Positions 28,856 to 37,111 of a stretch of 64,000 nucleotides of DNA are shown piece after piece (within the stretch, counting starts at the first letter, position 1; each line of letters opens with the position of its first letter). A program made the translations under genes and the position numbers. The notes under the pieces are model-generated. The model had not been told where the DNA came from. It was given only the letters and a program-made list of their open reading frames with translations, and did not search any database. The DNA is from Bacteroidota bacterium (GTDB lineage: Bacteria > Bacteroidota > Bacteroidia > AKYH767-A > OLB10): positions 376,370 through 440,369 of the forward strand of contig JADJPB010000004.1 in NCBI GenBank assembly GCA_016713445.1. The letters run 5' to 3'.

Positions 28856-29133
28856 ATGCATTTTTTATATATTTTATATAGCCCAACTATCAACAAGTAT
28901 TATGTTGGTGAAACAAAGGATTTGGATCAACGCCTGATTGAACATCGTACTCGTTTTTTAAAGGAAGCTACACTTCACAAACCAATGATTGGGAATTAAA
29001 ATTAAGTCTCCTTTTTGAAAACATCAACCAAGCCAGGAGGGCGGAAGCTTTTATTAAAAGAATGAATTCGAAAAAGTTCATCGAAAAACTTATCCTTGAT
29101 AGTGATTGGTTTTTGGAAAAATTTAATAGTTAA
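28856..29133 (+). pseudogene. GIY-YIG array copy 7, frameshifted in T-run
   Basis: Start intact. Six Ts instead of seven after ACTCG shift the frame. The C-terminal part is identical in sense to copies 5 and 6. It is the last unit; its tRNA remnant ends at GTTGCTCC (29178). Confidence 0.75.
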
Positions 29134-29181
29134 GCAGAGGTCACAGTCGCGAAGCCTCGCGACGAACCCTGTTGCTCCTTC

Positions 29182-29212
29182 AAAAACCACTACATAAGAG
29201 TGGCTTTTCTTT
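29182..29212 (+). terminator. Terminator at the end of the array
   Basis: Stem ACCACT / AGTGG(c) with loop ACATAAG, flanked by an A-run and a T-run. It differs from the tRNA hairpin, so it marks the original right side of the tRNA locus or of the cassette. Confidence 0.65.
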
Positions 29213-29233
29213 TATCATTATTTTTTAGAAAGG

Positions 29234-29299
29234 AACCCCAGCGGGGTTCAATCTTATTAGCAACGAAAAAATTAAAATGATCCCAACCCCAGCGGGGTT
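29234..29299. repeat. Pair of AACCCCAGCGGGGTT hairpins
   Basis: Hairpins at 29234-29248 and 29285-29299, 51 bp apart. The spacer CAATCTTATTAGCAACGAAAA is related to the spacer of the 54-bp repeats at 41190-41476 (AAATCTTTATAGAAAACGA), so this is the same repeat family. Confidence 0.7.
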
Positions 29300-29382
29300 G
29301 AGCATCGGCGAATCTGTTCTGAGATGAAGTATGACATTCCAATCAAAAAATTTATTATAAATTGCCTAATTAAAAGAATAAA

Positions 29383-29616
29383 CTATTTTATTATCTTGAT
29401 TGACGCCTTTTCATGCCCAATCAAGTTTTCTATATTTAATAAGTAAAATCCATTTACTAAATTTACTAAATCAATAGTTGAAACTGAACTTTTTAATAAT
29501 CCAGCTTTTATTATTATATCTGAGACGTCATTTATTGAGTAAATATAAATGGACTCAAATGATGGATTAGCAATTGTTATTTTTTCTTGAAATGGCTTCG
29601 TGTAGTTTATCTTCAC
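29383..29616 (-). CDS. Orphan T9SS C-terminal sorting domain (gene remnant)
   Basis: A 77-residue ORF that looks only like the end of a T9SS cargo: ITIANPSFESIYIYSINDV, then STIDLVNLVNGFYLLNIEN and KASIKIIK, the usual beta-strand and GxYxLxI pattern of type A sorting domains. It lacks a signal peptide and any catalytic part, so it is probably the last exon-like remnant of a larger secreted protein lost or rearranged near the tRNA array. It may not be expressed. Confidence 0.55.
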   Translation of the reverse strand: MKINYTKPFQEKITIANPSFESIYIYSINDVSDIIIKAGLLKSSVSTIDLVNLVNGFYLLNIENLIGHEKASIKIIK

Positions 29617-29688
29617 TTTTTATAAATTAACTAATTCAAATCGTCTTAATTTTTGGTAGTAAAAAGTACTGCGAAACATCAATTATTT

Positions 29689-29713
29689 AAAAAAAAGGGC
29701 TGATCCATCGCCC
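29689..29713 (-). terminator. Terminator of folC
   Basis: On the minus strand: GGGC-GATGGATCA-GCCC followed by eight Ts, 11 nt after the folC stop. Confidence 0.65.
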
Positions 29714-29723
29714 AGCTTTATTA

Positions 29724-31014
29724 TCAAATAATTTCTGCAATAGTAAATGTACTTCCGCCCACGAAAACTAAATCTGATTGTTGAGCATTGGCCTGAGCTG
29801 ATTTTAATGCAGAGGATACGCTACTGTAATATTCACCAGTAAGTCCGAATTCAAGAGCAGTGTTTTTTAATGTCTGAGCAGAGAGGCCCCTCGGAATATC
29901 TGCCTTGCAGAAGTAATATTCTGCTTCTTTTGGAAATAGTTTTAACATTTTACTGAGGTCTTTGTCATCAACCACACCCAAAATAAAATGAAGCTTTTTG
30001 AAGTGGATTTTTTTAATCATACCCAGTACTTCCAATATTCCTTGTTCATTATGACCGGTATCGCAAATGGTCAATGGATTTCTGGAAAGGATTTGCCATC
30101 GACCTTGTAATCCCGTATTTTGTTTTACGTGAGACAATCCATCTCGAATATGCTCTGCGGTTAGATAATATTTTTTTTCTGATTAGATCTATTATTTGTA
30201 GAACTCCCAATATGTTTTTTAATTGATATTCTCCGGTGAGGTCACAAAAGACATTATCTAAATAAAGTTGATCATCTTTTAAAATTGAAAATTTCATTTG
30301 ATCATTCAGTACATCATGGTGCTTCAAGTCCATTTTAAATACAGCATCTGCAAAATAAATTTTGGAATTATTTTCTAATGCAAGTTTGGTGAAAAGCAGC
30401 TTGGTTTCTTTCTGTGTTTCACTTATAACAACTGGAATTTCATTTTTAATGATTCCTCCTTTTTCAAATGCTATTTTCTCCAGCGAATCTCCCAATAAAT
30501 TCATATGGTCCCATCCGATGTTGGTAATGATGGAAATTTCAGAAGAAATGATGTTTGTAGAGTCTAATCTACCGCCTAAACCAACTTCAATGATGTTGAT
30601 ATCGGTTTTCATTTCATCAAAATAAGAAAATGCCATCAACGTACTCATCTCAAAAAAACTCGGCTTTATTTTATCGTAAAGATTTTTATTTTTCTGAACG
30701 TAATTCACCAACCATTCTTCAGCAACCATTTCTCCATTGATCTTAATTCGCTCTCTGAAATCTTTAAGATGTGGTGAAGTGTACAATCCAACCCTGTATC
30801 CCGCCTCTTGTAAAATCGATGCCAACATGTGTGATGTGCTTCCTTTGCCGTTGGTGCCGGCTACATGAATGCACTGCAGGTTTTTTTCCGGATTGCCCAA
30901 TGCATTTGCTAAGGCAATTGTATTGTCTAAGTTGGGTTTATAAGCAGCTGCACCCACACGATGAAACATCGGTAAGGCTGAGAAAAGATAGTCGATGGTT
31001 TCTTGATAGTTCAC
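29724..31014 (-). CDS. folC: Folylpolyglutamate / dihydrofolate synthase, one frameshift
   Basis: Mur-ligase-like enzyme that adds glutamate to folates, about 429 residues. Visible are the P-loop HVAGTNGKGSTSHMLASIL, FEMSTLMAFSYF, EVGLGGRLDSTN, TNIGWDHMNLLG, and in the C-terminal domain CDTGHNEQGI and FVGGSTFTIAE. The frame breaks in the A-run at 30171-30178: RKKILSNRR should read RKKYYLTAEHIRDGLSHVKQ, one extra A. GTG start at 31014, 4 nt after a -7 box. As an essential gene in most bacteria, its break is probably an error. Confidence 0.92.
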
Positions 31015-31018
31015 TGAT

Positions 31019-31026
31019 CAAAAATA
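31019..31026 (-). promoter_or_regulatory. -7 box TATTTTTG of folC, leaderless spacing
   Basis: TATTTTTG, then ATCA, then GTG at 31014. The spacing fixes the unusual GTG start. Confidence 0.65.
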
Positions 31027-31181
31027 CGAATCCGTTAGTAAAGTGACTCTCTTTAAATAAATAAATTCTATTCATATTACACACTTTAAACGCAGCGGTC
31101 GCAACGTTTAGCAGCGAGGCGCAGCGGATGTAGAGCGCAGCTAATTTGCCAATTTACCAACTCGCCAATTCACCAATTCCC

Positions 31182-32012
31182 CTAGCGTAAAATAAAATTA
31201 AAGGTGATGCTCCCTTTTTGCTCTTCAACTCCTTGCGGACTCGGGCTAAATTTCGCTTTCTTGGCAGCTTCTATTGATTTTCTTACAAGGGTGGCGTTTG
31301 TAATGGTGCTTCCTCGTGCGGGACCATCTGCGCGCAAAACATTACCATTTTTATCAACGATAATTTCGATGACAACTCTTCCTTGTTCTTGTGAGCGATC
31401 TTCTAATTTCGGTAAGCTTCTAAAATTTCTTCCGGTTAAATCGAAACCAATTCCCGCGCCATCACCGTTACCACCGCCGCTTCCAGTTCCACTTCCTCCT
31501 CCAGATCCTGATCCCGTTCCATCACCATTTCCGCCGCCGTTACCACTGCCTGTTCCGCCTGTTCCATTTCCAGGTTGTGTTCCTGTAGGAGAGCCCGAGT
31601 TTCCTTTTTTACCGGGATATAAACTTCTTGGATCTGCTTTTCGTTCTTCCACTTTTGCTAATACAGGTTCCTTAATAACCGGCTTAGTCGTGGGTTTAAT
31701 ATCTTTCTTTTTATCAGGCTTTGGTTCTTTTTTCTTTTCAGGTTGATTGATCGCTACGGTTTCTTCAATGTCAGATGTGATGATTTCATCATCTTTGTCA
31801 ATTACCGTTTCTTGAATTTGTGGTGTTACCTGTGGTGCATCATTAAATTCTAAGGTTCCAAACTCTACAAAACTTCCGCCGCCACCACCGCCTGCTAATC
31901 CTTCTTCCCAGGGTGGATTTTTAGAAGTAATATACAAAAACATGAGCGCGATGAATAAGCCTGCATGAATCAGTAAAGTTAAGAAAAGAGAGCGGTATTG
32001 ATGCGCTTTCAT
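31182..32012 (-). CDS. TonB-like energy transducer
   Basis: Periplasm-spanning protein that passes proton-motive energy from ExbB/ExbD to outer-membrane receptors, 276 residues. One N-terminal membrane helix (SLFLTLLIHAGLFIALMFLYI), a Pro/Lys-rich linker (EKKKEPKPDKKKDIKP), a long Gly/Asn/Ser-rich stretch (residues about 145-190), then the TonB-like C-terminal domain (GRVVIEIIVDKNGNVLRA...SIEAAKKAKFSP). Last of an ExbB-ExbD-TonB operon; the start overlaps the exbD stop (TAATG). Confidence 0.88.
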   Translation of the reverse strand: MKAHQYRSLFLTLLIHAGLFIALMFLYITSKNPPWEEGLAGGGGGGSFVEFGTLEFNDAPQVTPQIQETVIDKDDEIITSDIEETVAINQPEKKKEPKPDKKKDIKPTTKPVIKEPVLAKVEERKADPRSLYPGKKGNSGSPTGTQPGNGTGGTGSGNGGGNGDGTGSGSGGGSGTGSGGGNGDGAGIGFDLTGRNFRSLPKLEDRSQEQGRVVIEIIVDKNGNVLRADGPARGSTITNATLVRKSIEAAKKAKFSPSPQGVEEQKGSITFNFILR

Positions 32013-32422
32013 TATTCGCCAACTGTTTTTGTAAGATTGGTAGCAGCAACCATCTTAATTTTATTTTTATTTCCAATGTCGAGCAGAAAAACAATCTCTT
32101 GCCATGGAACGGATTTATCTACTTTCAATAAAGCAGTCGGATCATTTTGTCCTTGTACGGCTGCGGTAACTGCTGCTTCAACACCTTCACGCGGAACTAC
32201 ATTCTGATCTACTACAAACTGTAAATCGGCAGTGATTGCGATTACAACCGGATGTTTTACACTTTGTATTCCCGTCTTTGAATTAGGTAAGAGCAATTTT
32301 AATACCGATGGAGTAGCCATGGTAGAAGTGATAAGGAAGAAAAGCAACAGGAAGAACATGATGTCCTTCAGCGAATGACTGTAAACTTCGGATGCTGCTT
32401 TTTGTCGGCGTCTTAGGTTCAT
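32012..32422 (-). CDS. exbD: ExbD/TolR-family biopolymer transporter
   Basis: Stator partner of ExbB, 136 residues, one N-terminal helix (DIMFFLLLFFLITSTMA) with the conserved Asp (D20) at its start that carries protons, then a periplasmic domain with LLKVDKSVPWQEIVFLLD. It starts within the stop of the exbB homologue (ATGA), so translation is coupled. Confidence 0.9.
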   Translation of the reverse strand: MNLRRRQKAASEVYSHSLKDIMFFLLLFFLITSTMATPSVLKLLLPNSKTGIQSVKHPVVIAITADLQFVVDQNVVPREGVEAAVTAAVQGQNDPTALLKVDKSVPWQEIVFLLDIGNKNKIKMVAATNLTKTVGE

Positions 32423-33129
32423 GGTTTAACAGGTTCTTCGAGTAAGTCTACAAATTGTACGGCACTAATCTCCATTTTATTGATAACACGATCGATGCGT
32501 TGCATCAGGTAGTGGTAGAAAGAATATGCAATCATACCTACTAAAAGTCCTGCTCCGCTGGAAATCATCTTTACATAAAGTCCGCCCGAAATGGTATCAA
32601 TCTCCAGACTGCTTTGCAAGGAAATTTGATAGAAGATTTTAATTACACCGAAAATAGTTCCTAAGAATCCAAACATCGGAGCAATACCCGCTATGGTTCC
32701 TAAGAAGCCCATATTTTTTTCCATCAAGAATACTTCCAACTTTCCTTGGTTTTCAATAGCCGACTCAATATCGCGAATTGGTTTTCCTAAACGTGCCAAT
32801 CCTTTGTCAATCATTCTGGCAATTGGACTATCTGTTGCTTTGCATAAACTTCTCGCTGCTGGAATATTCCCTTGGTGAACCTGATCACGAATTTGATTCA
32901 TGAAATTTTGATCTAAACGACTAAATTTCATGATGACAAAAAATCTTTCGAAAAAGATATAAAAGGCTAAAATGCTGAGGATAGCAATGGGGTAGAGGAT
33001 GGGTCCACCCTTACTTGCCATGTCCCAAAGCGACATACTTGACTCTGTAGGAACGGGTGGGGTAAGCGAAGCAGCTGCTTGTGCCGCAGTATCAGTAAGG
33101 GTAGATGTAATTTGAAGTAGTATAGACAT
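32419..33129 (-). CDS. exbB: MotA/TolQ/ExbB proton-channel family protein
   Basis: Inner-membrane stator, 236 residues, three helices. The N-terminus is followed by GGPILYPIAILSILAFYIFFERFF; then ARSLCKATDSPIARMIDKGL, and the family signature GTIAGIAPMFGFLGTIFGVIKIF with the second helix pair, ending VGMIAYSFYHYLMQRID. First gene of the TonB energising operon. No nearby TonB receptor, so its targets are elsewhere. Confidence 0.93.
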   Translation of the reverse strand: MSILLQITSTLTDTAAQAAASLTPPVPTESSMSLWDMASKGGPILYPIAILSILAFYIFFERFFVIMKFSRLDQNFMNQIRDQVHQGNIPAARSLCKATDSPIARMIDKGLARLGKPIRDIESAIENQGKLEVFLMEKNMGFLGTIAGIAPMFGFLGTIFGVIKIFYQISLQSSLEIDTISGGLYVKMISSGAGLLVGMIAYSFYHYLMQRIDRVINKMEISAVQFVDLLEEPVKP

Positions 33130-33410
33130 AGAATGCGGAATTTACGAATTTAAGAATGTGTAAAGGTAGAATTCCGATAGTCGATAGATTTTTAGAGTGA
33201 ATGCAATTGCTAACAACATCATGTTAACAAGGATATGCTGTAAACGTGGATGAATGTGGAATATTGCGGGTGAAATTGCCTTGTAGCCTAGTTTCAAAGC
33301 CTATGCCCTTGTAAATAGCTACATCTAATCAGTTTAATTTAGAAATTACTTTTTAAACAAATCTAATCGATTAGAAATAAAATTCTACCTTTCTTTGATT
33401 CAAAATATTT
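33130..33410. other. Intergenic region before exbB, no gene seen
   Basis: About 280 bases upstream of the exbB start that must hold its promoter. No clear TAnnTTTG in the last 60 bases. Nothing else recognised. Confidence 0.4.
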
Positions 33411-33483
33411 ATTCACCATTCACAACTCACAACTCACAACTCACAACTCACAACCCACCATTCACCATTCACCATTCACAATT
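33411..33483. repeat. Short tandem repeats TCACAAC and ACCATTC
   Basis: Five TCACAAC units (about 33419-33454) flanked by ACCATTC units on both sides. This minisatellite ends at the stop codon of the next minus-strand gene (33482). Confidence 0.85.
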
Positions 33484-34000
33484 AACTCTCCTCAAACCAT
33501 CCCGAATACATCAAGTAATTATTGGCAATGCCTTCAATTAATGTTTTCGTTTGTTCAGCATCGATGGTCTTTACTTTTTTCGCTGGAACACCTGCATAAA
33601 TAGAGCCCGATTCTACAATGGTATTTTCTAATACTACAGCTCCAGCGGCAATGATGGAGTTGGAATTTACTATGCAATGATCCATCACAATGGCACCCAT
33701 TCCTACTAAAACATTATCGTGTAAGGTGCAACCATGCACTAATGCATTATGTCCTATGGAAACATTGTTGCCAATAACTGTTGCCGCTTTTTTATAGGTG
33801 CAATGAATGACGGCACCATCTTGAATGTTTACTTTATTTCCTATGCTGATGGTATTCACATCTCCTCTCACTACAGCATTAAACCAAACGCTGCAATCGT
33901 TGCCCATCACTACTTGTCCAACAATAGTGGCATTGTCGGCGATAAAACAATTTTCTCCAAACTGCGGGTGTACTCCATGAACGGGTTTAATTAAAGGCAT
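33482..34000 (-). CDS. Gamma-carbonic-anhydrase-like hexapeptide protein
   Basis: Left-handed beta-helix protein of the YrdA/PaaY group, 172 residues. Hexapeptide repeats run through the whole length (GDVNTISIGNKVNIQDGAVIHCT, VIGNNVSIGHNALVHG, VLVGMGAIVMDHCIV). The three metal His are in VIHC, IGHNALVHG. It may be a carbonic anhydrase or a CoA-thioester-related enzyme; the substrate is not known. It lies 15 nt after a GNAT gene, same strand. Confidence 0.88.
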   Translation of the reverse strand: MPLIKPVHGVHPQFGENCFIADNATIVGQVVMGNDCSVWFNAVVRGDVNTISIGNKVNIQDGAVIHCTYKKAATVIGNNVSIGHNALVHGCTLHDNVLVGMGAIVMDHCIVNSNSIIAAGAVVLENTIVESGSIYAGVPAKKVKTIDAEQTKTLIEGIANNYLMYSGWFEES

Positions 34001-34015
34001 CGTTTTAATACTAAA

Positions 34016-34552
34016 TTATTTTTGTATAAATTTTTTGAATGCATGATATTCTGCTTTGTTGATCACATGTTGTACAGATTCTTCTCCGAAAACATCATTG
34101 AATTTGTCGAATTTTAATCCGCATTTTTCCAGCACACGTAATGAAGCTAAGTTCGCTACTGCAGAGCGACCTATAATTCGAGTTAAATCTAAATCTTCAA
34201 AGCCATGTTTGATGCAGCGCTTTGCTGTTTCGGTGGCATAGCCTTGACCCCAATATTTTTTGAAGAAACGATAACCAATATCTACCTCTCTGTCTTCCGG
34301 CAAATATTTTAACCCACACCATCCAAGAATGGAATTGTCCTCTTTTCTTTCGACTACCCATCTCCCCATACCATACTTTTTGTAGGCATCGTAGTTCTTT
34401 AAAAATCGGATGGCGGCCTCTTTGCTTTCAAAGGGTGCATCACCTGTGTATCGTAACACATCAGGATCACCGTTGAGTTCGTAAAATACAGGTCCATCTT
34501 CGGGTTGCATTTCACGCATCCTGCAACGATCTGTTTCAAGGATGTAATTCAT
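34016..34552 (-). CDS. GNAT N-acetyltransferase, RimJ/RimL type
   Basis: Acetyl-CoA-dependent acetyltransferase, 178 residues. RCRMREMQPEDGPVFYELNGDPDVLRYTGD is the usual start, then IGYRFFKKYWGQGYATETAKRCI (acetyl-CoA loop, Q/RxxGxG/A type) and GRSAVANLASLRVLEKCGL. Substrate unknown. It starts 2 nt after the stop of the PHP-domain gene and may be co-transcribed with it. Confidence 0.9.
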   Translation of the reverse strand: MNYILETDRCRMREMQPEDGPVFYELNGDPDVLRYTGDAPFESKEAAIRFLKNYDAYKKYGMGRWVVERKEDNSILGWCGLKYLPEDREVDIGYRFFKKYWGQGYATETAKRCIKHGFEDLDLTRIIGRSAVANLASLRVLEKCGLKFDKFNDVFGEESVQHVINKAEYHAFKKFIQK

Positions 34553-34554
34553 GC

Positions 34555-36285
34555 TTAATGTCGAATAAATCGGTTACTTGAATTTATACTATAGTCACTA
34601 TTACTAAATCGAATGGTGTACAATCCTCTGCTTAATTTATTAGCAGGGAAAATGAATTTTAGCGTTCCTTTTTCGGAGTAGAAAATGGAGTTTAACACCA
34701 GTTTCCCATCTGCACTAAATATTTCCATGCGCATCGGTTCAACGCGATTGTGACTTAAACTACACCAAATGTCTTCGTCACCTGCAGGATTTGGATAGAT
34801 ATTAATGTTGAAGGATAATTCGTTTAAATCTACACGTCGCACAGGAGACAATTGTGAAAGACCATTGATATCAAAAATATTTAATCTGTACCATGTACTG
34901 GTAAATAATGTATCTGGATCTAACCAGGAATAAATAGCCGTATTTCCTAAACTGCCTATTGCATTTTCAGTTGTTGCAAAATTATAAATAACCTCATCTG
35001 TCGACTTTTCAACATTGAAATAATCGGTATTGAATTCGTTCAATGTCGACCAATCTAATGAAGCATGATTGCCTGATTTTACGGCAGTGAAGTTTATCAA
35101 TTCAAATGAAGGAGTATTTGGGTTACGAGTAAACCAAACTGGAGCAGTCCATATTTTATTTCCATCAGCTTGTACAATTTCAGCGAAATAATAGTAGGTA
35201 GTAGAGACCGGGATAATATGTGTATAGCTCATTGAATCTGAAAAAGTAGAAAGGTAAAGAATTGTTGCTCTGCTTCCGCTACCGGGCACTCCAAAATAAA
35301 TTTTTATACTATCTGTGTTTTCATTATCGGGATCATCAACAACCAATTTAATTTGGGGATCTTGATTTGCATTACAAATATTTCCCATGCCAAAGCCGGA
35401 GACTGAGAAATGTATTTTAGCATTCCAATCATCTGATGCATAGAAACTACGCCTGCGAAATGCTTTCATGATTGACTCACGGTTTAGGCTATCCGCAATC
35501 ACAACAGTTCTGCCGGGATGCGTCCTTCCAAAATTAATGTTGTGATTGTCGTGATCAAAGCCTGGAGCTACGTGATAACCGATTTTTAATAAATCGAGAT
35601 AGCGAGATAAAAAATTCGAGCTTGGCAAATTTCCGTATGTCGTATCTGTTGAAAAAGCAGGACCGCTCTTAATGGCCATTCCTACAATCGCAGAGTCCCA
35701 AATTGCATTATAAGGATTCGTCTGGATTCCGCTAAAGTCAGTCGATTCCATATGAGCGAGATAAGCAAATGCACTATCTCCTCTAGCGGCTACCATATTG
35801 AATAAAGAATTATAGTCGGATTGTGCATTGAATATATCGTAGTTCCCCGATTCCCATCCAATCAAACTATCAATTCCATAAATGATGACATGTCCTCCAG
35901 TACTAATAATTCCCCATTCCATTCCGTAGAATGTTGGAAAAACTCCTTCAAGATTAGTCGAATCAGCTTCCGATATTCCTTTGTGATAATCGGGTCTCTG
36001 CATACCCCCTCCGGCATGATTATGATCGGATATTCCCCAAAAATTTACATTCAACGCTTTTTGTTGTACGTATTCAAAACATGATTTTGCTGTTAAATAA
36101 TTGGGATCATTCGCCATATTTCCATCCGAATATTCCGAATGTGAATGAATATTTCCGAACCAAAAATGGGTTTGTGCATTTACGTTACTCACAAAGAATA
36201 GTAGAATAGCACTAAAACCTAGCGTTATTAAATTTGAAAAATAAGGTGGATTTTGATGATTTAAATGCTCGTGGAGACTTCTCAT
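34555..36285 (-). CDS. Secreted PHP-domain phosphoesterase-like protein with T9SS tail
   Basis: 576 residues. A membrane-crossing start (SNLITLGFSAILLFFVSNVNAQ, signal peptide) is followed by a PHP-type metallohydrolase domain: HSHSEYSDG, WGISDHNH, YGMEWG, LAHMES, PGFDHDNH. A beta-sandwich region follows, and then a T9SS type A sorting domain (NINIYPNPAGDEDIWC...NKLSRGLYTIRFSN). It should be cut and anchored at the cell surface. Substrate unknown; PHP domains hydrolyse phosphoesters. Promoter about 100 nt upstream. Confidence 0.88.
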   Translation of the reverse strand: MRSLHEHLNHQNPPYFSNLITLGFSAILLFFVSNVNAQTHFWFGNIHSHSEYSDGNMANDPNYLTAKSCFEYVQQKALNVNFWGISDHNHAGGGMQRPDYHKGISEADSTNLEGVFPTFYGMEWGIISTGGHVIIYGIDSLIGWESGNYDIFNAQSDYNSLFNMVAARGDSAFAYLAHMESTDFSGIQTNPYNAIWDSAIVGMAIKSGPAFSTDTTYGNLPSSNFLSRYLDLLKIGYHVAPGFDHDNHNINFGRTHPGRTVVIADSLNRESIMKAFRRRSFYASDDWNAKIHFSVSGFGMGNICNANQDPQIKLVVDDPDNENTDSIKIYFGVPGSGSRATILYLSTFSDSMSYTHIIPVSTTYYYFAEIVQADGNKIWTAPVWFTRNPNTPSFELINFTAVKSGNHASLDWSTLNEFNTDYFNVEKSTDEVIYNFATTENAIGSLGNTAIYSWLDPDTLFTSTWYRLNIFDINGLSQLSPVRRVDLNELSFNINIYPNPAGDEDIWCSLSHNRVEPMRMEIFSADGKLVLNSIFYSEKGTLKFIFPANKLSRGLYTIRFSNSDYSINSSNRFIRH

Positions 36286-36384
36286 ATTTTTTTAGGGCTA
36301 TTGAATAACAATCAAATGTGTAATAATTGAAGTGGAATTGGGCCTCTTTTTTTTGATCTTTTTTTGATTGTTCACAAGCTTATT

Positions 36385-36392
36385 CAAAATTA
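36385..36392 (-). promoter_or_regulatory. -7 box TAATTTTG upstream of the PHP-domain gene
   Basis: TAATTTTG on the minus strand, about 100 nt before the ATG at 36285, in the divergent spacer. Weak evidence: only the box is seen. Confidence 0.35.
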
Positions 36393-36426
36393 CGTTTATT
36401 TTTTATAATTCTCTAGCTCCTTGATT

Positions 36427-36434
36427 TACTTTTG
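36427..36434 (+). promoter_or_regulatory. -7 box TACTTTTG upstream of the SHOCT gene
   Basis: TACTTTTG matches TAnnTTTG, 32 nt before the ATG at 36467. Confidence 0.5.
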
Positions 36435-36466
36435 CCAAAGATTTTTGTAGTTTAACCAACTGAAAT

Positions 36467-37102
36467 ATGAAATTCCCACGAATGAATCATTCGACGAAGC
36501 GTAGAAGTACAAAATATGTGTTGATAGTAGGGTGTCTCCTTTTAAGCGGGATAGTTTCTGCTCAAACATTCAGCAATCCATCTGGATCAAAACAAATTTC
36601 CGGAGTTACTAAAAGCCAAATGTTCAAACTGTAGATCGCAGATCCGTGCTCATCGACAGTCTGGGCTTCTTTTGTAGATTATATTTTGTTGCAGCAAGAT
36701 TCGTTGAAACAAATCATGCGTTCACAAAAGGAGCGTTTAGATTCCAGTGTTGCTGCCCTTGAAGAAGTAAGTGCGGAAAATGTGAAGCTTAAAGAGTCGC
36801 TAAAGGATGCACAAGGAGATACCTTGCAATCGAATCACGCTAACTCTATTCTATTTATTTTTAATGTCATTGTCGGGATATTCTTATTGATCGCTTTGTT
36901 GTGGATGTTTACAAAAAAACGGAATGATGGAGATGATAAGAATAATGATGACACGCCACGAAGAAAGAATTCGAAATCAGGTCAAGATGAAAATTTCGAG
37001 CATAAACTGGATCGAATTCAAAAATTGGGAAATTTGAGAGATAAAGGCCTTTTAACAGACGAGGAATTTAATTTGCAGAAAAGTCAAATCCTAGGAGAGT
37101 AA
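36467..37102 (+). CDS. SHOCT-domain membrane protein with in-frame TAG
   Basis: One frame from ATG 36467 to 37102, interrupted by a TAG at 36632-36634. Before it: signal peptide (STKYVLIVGCLLLSGIVSAQ). After it: SFVDYILLQQDSLKQIMRSQ, a coiled-coil-like stretch (VAALEEVSAENVKLKESLKDAQ), one membrane helix (ILFIFNVIVGIFLLIALLWMF) and a C-terminal SHOCT motif (DRIQKLGNLRDKGLLTDEEF). Since both parts fit one exported, membrane-anchored protein, I treat it as one gene with a nonsense change, an error or a recoded stop. The next gene starts 9 nt on. Confidence 0.65.
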
Positions 37103-37111
37103 ATCGGAGGA

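Larger units (their letters stand above)
26741..29180 (+). repeat. Tandem array: tRNA 3' remnant + terminator + GIY-YIG ORF, seven units
   Basis: Seven head-to-tail units with a regular period of about 360-362 bp in the last five. Each unit has the tRNA terminator hairpin, a GIY-YIG nuclease ORF, and a copy of the tRNA-Val 3' half. Remnants lie at about 27051-27091, 27308-27351, 27694-27736, 28049-28096, 28411-28458, 28773-28820 and 29133-29178. In each remnant the T-loop core GTT between ACAG and CGAAC is replaced by TCGCGAAGCCTCGCGA (variants in the first three). Units 4-7 are nearly identical; unit 2 is badly degraded and unit 3 partly. The array ends in a different terminator. Confidence 0.9.

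Noticed and set aside
26666..29180. Group I intron in tRNA-Val
   Set aside because: The tRNA is uninterrupted; the nuclease ORFs lie after it and the repeats contain no intron core that I can see.
26666..29180. Classical integrative element with tyrosine integrase
   Set aside because: tRNA 3' duplications fit att sites, but no integrase gene is present; only the small GIY-YIG ORFs are.
31204..31746. Pro-rich 180-residue ORF opposite the TonB gene
   Set aside because: It is the antisense shadow of the Gly-rich linker of TonB.
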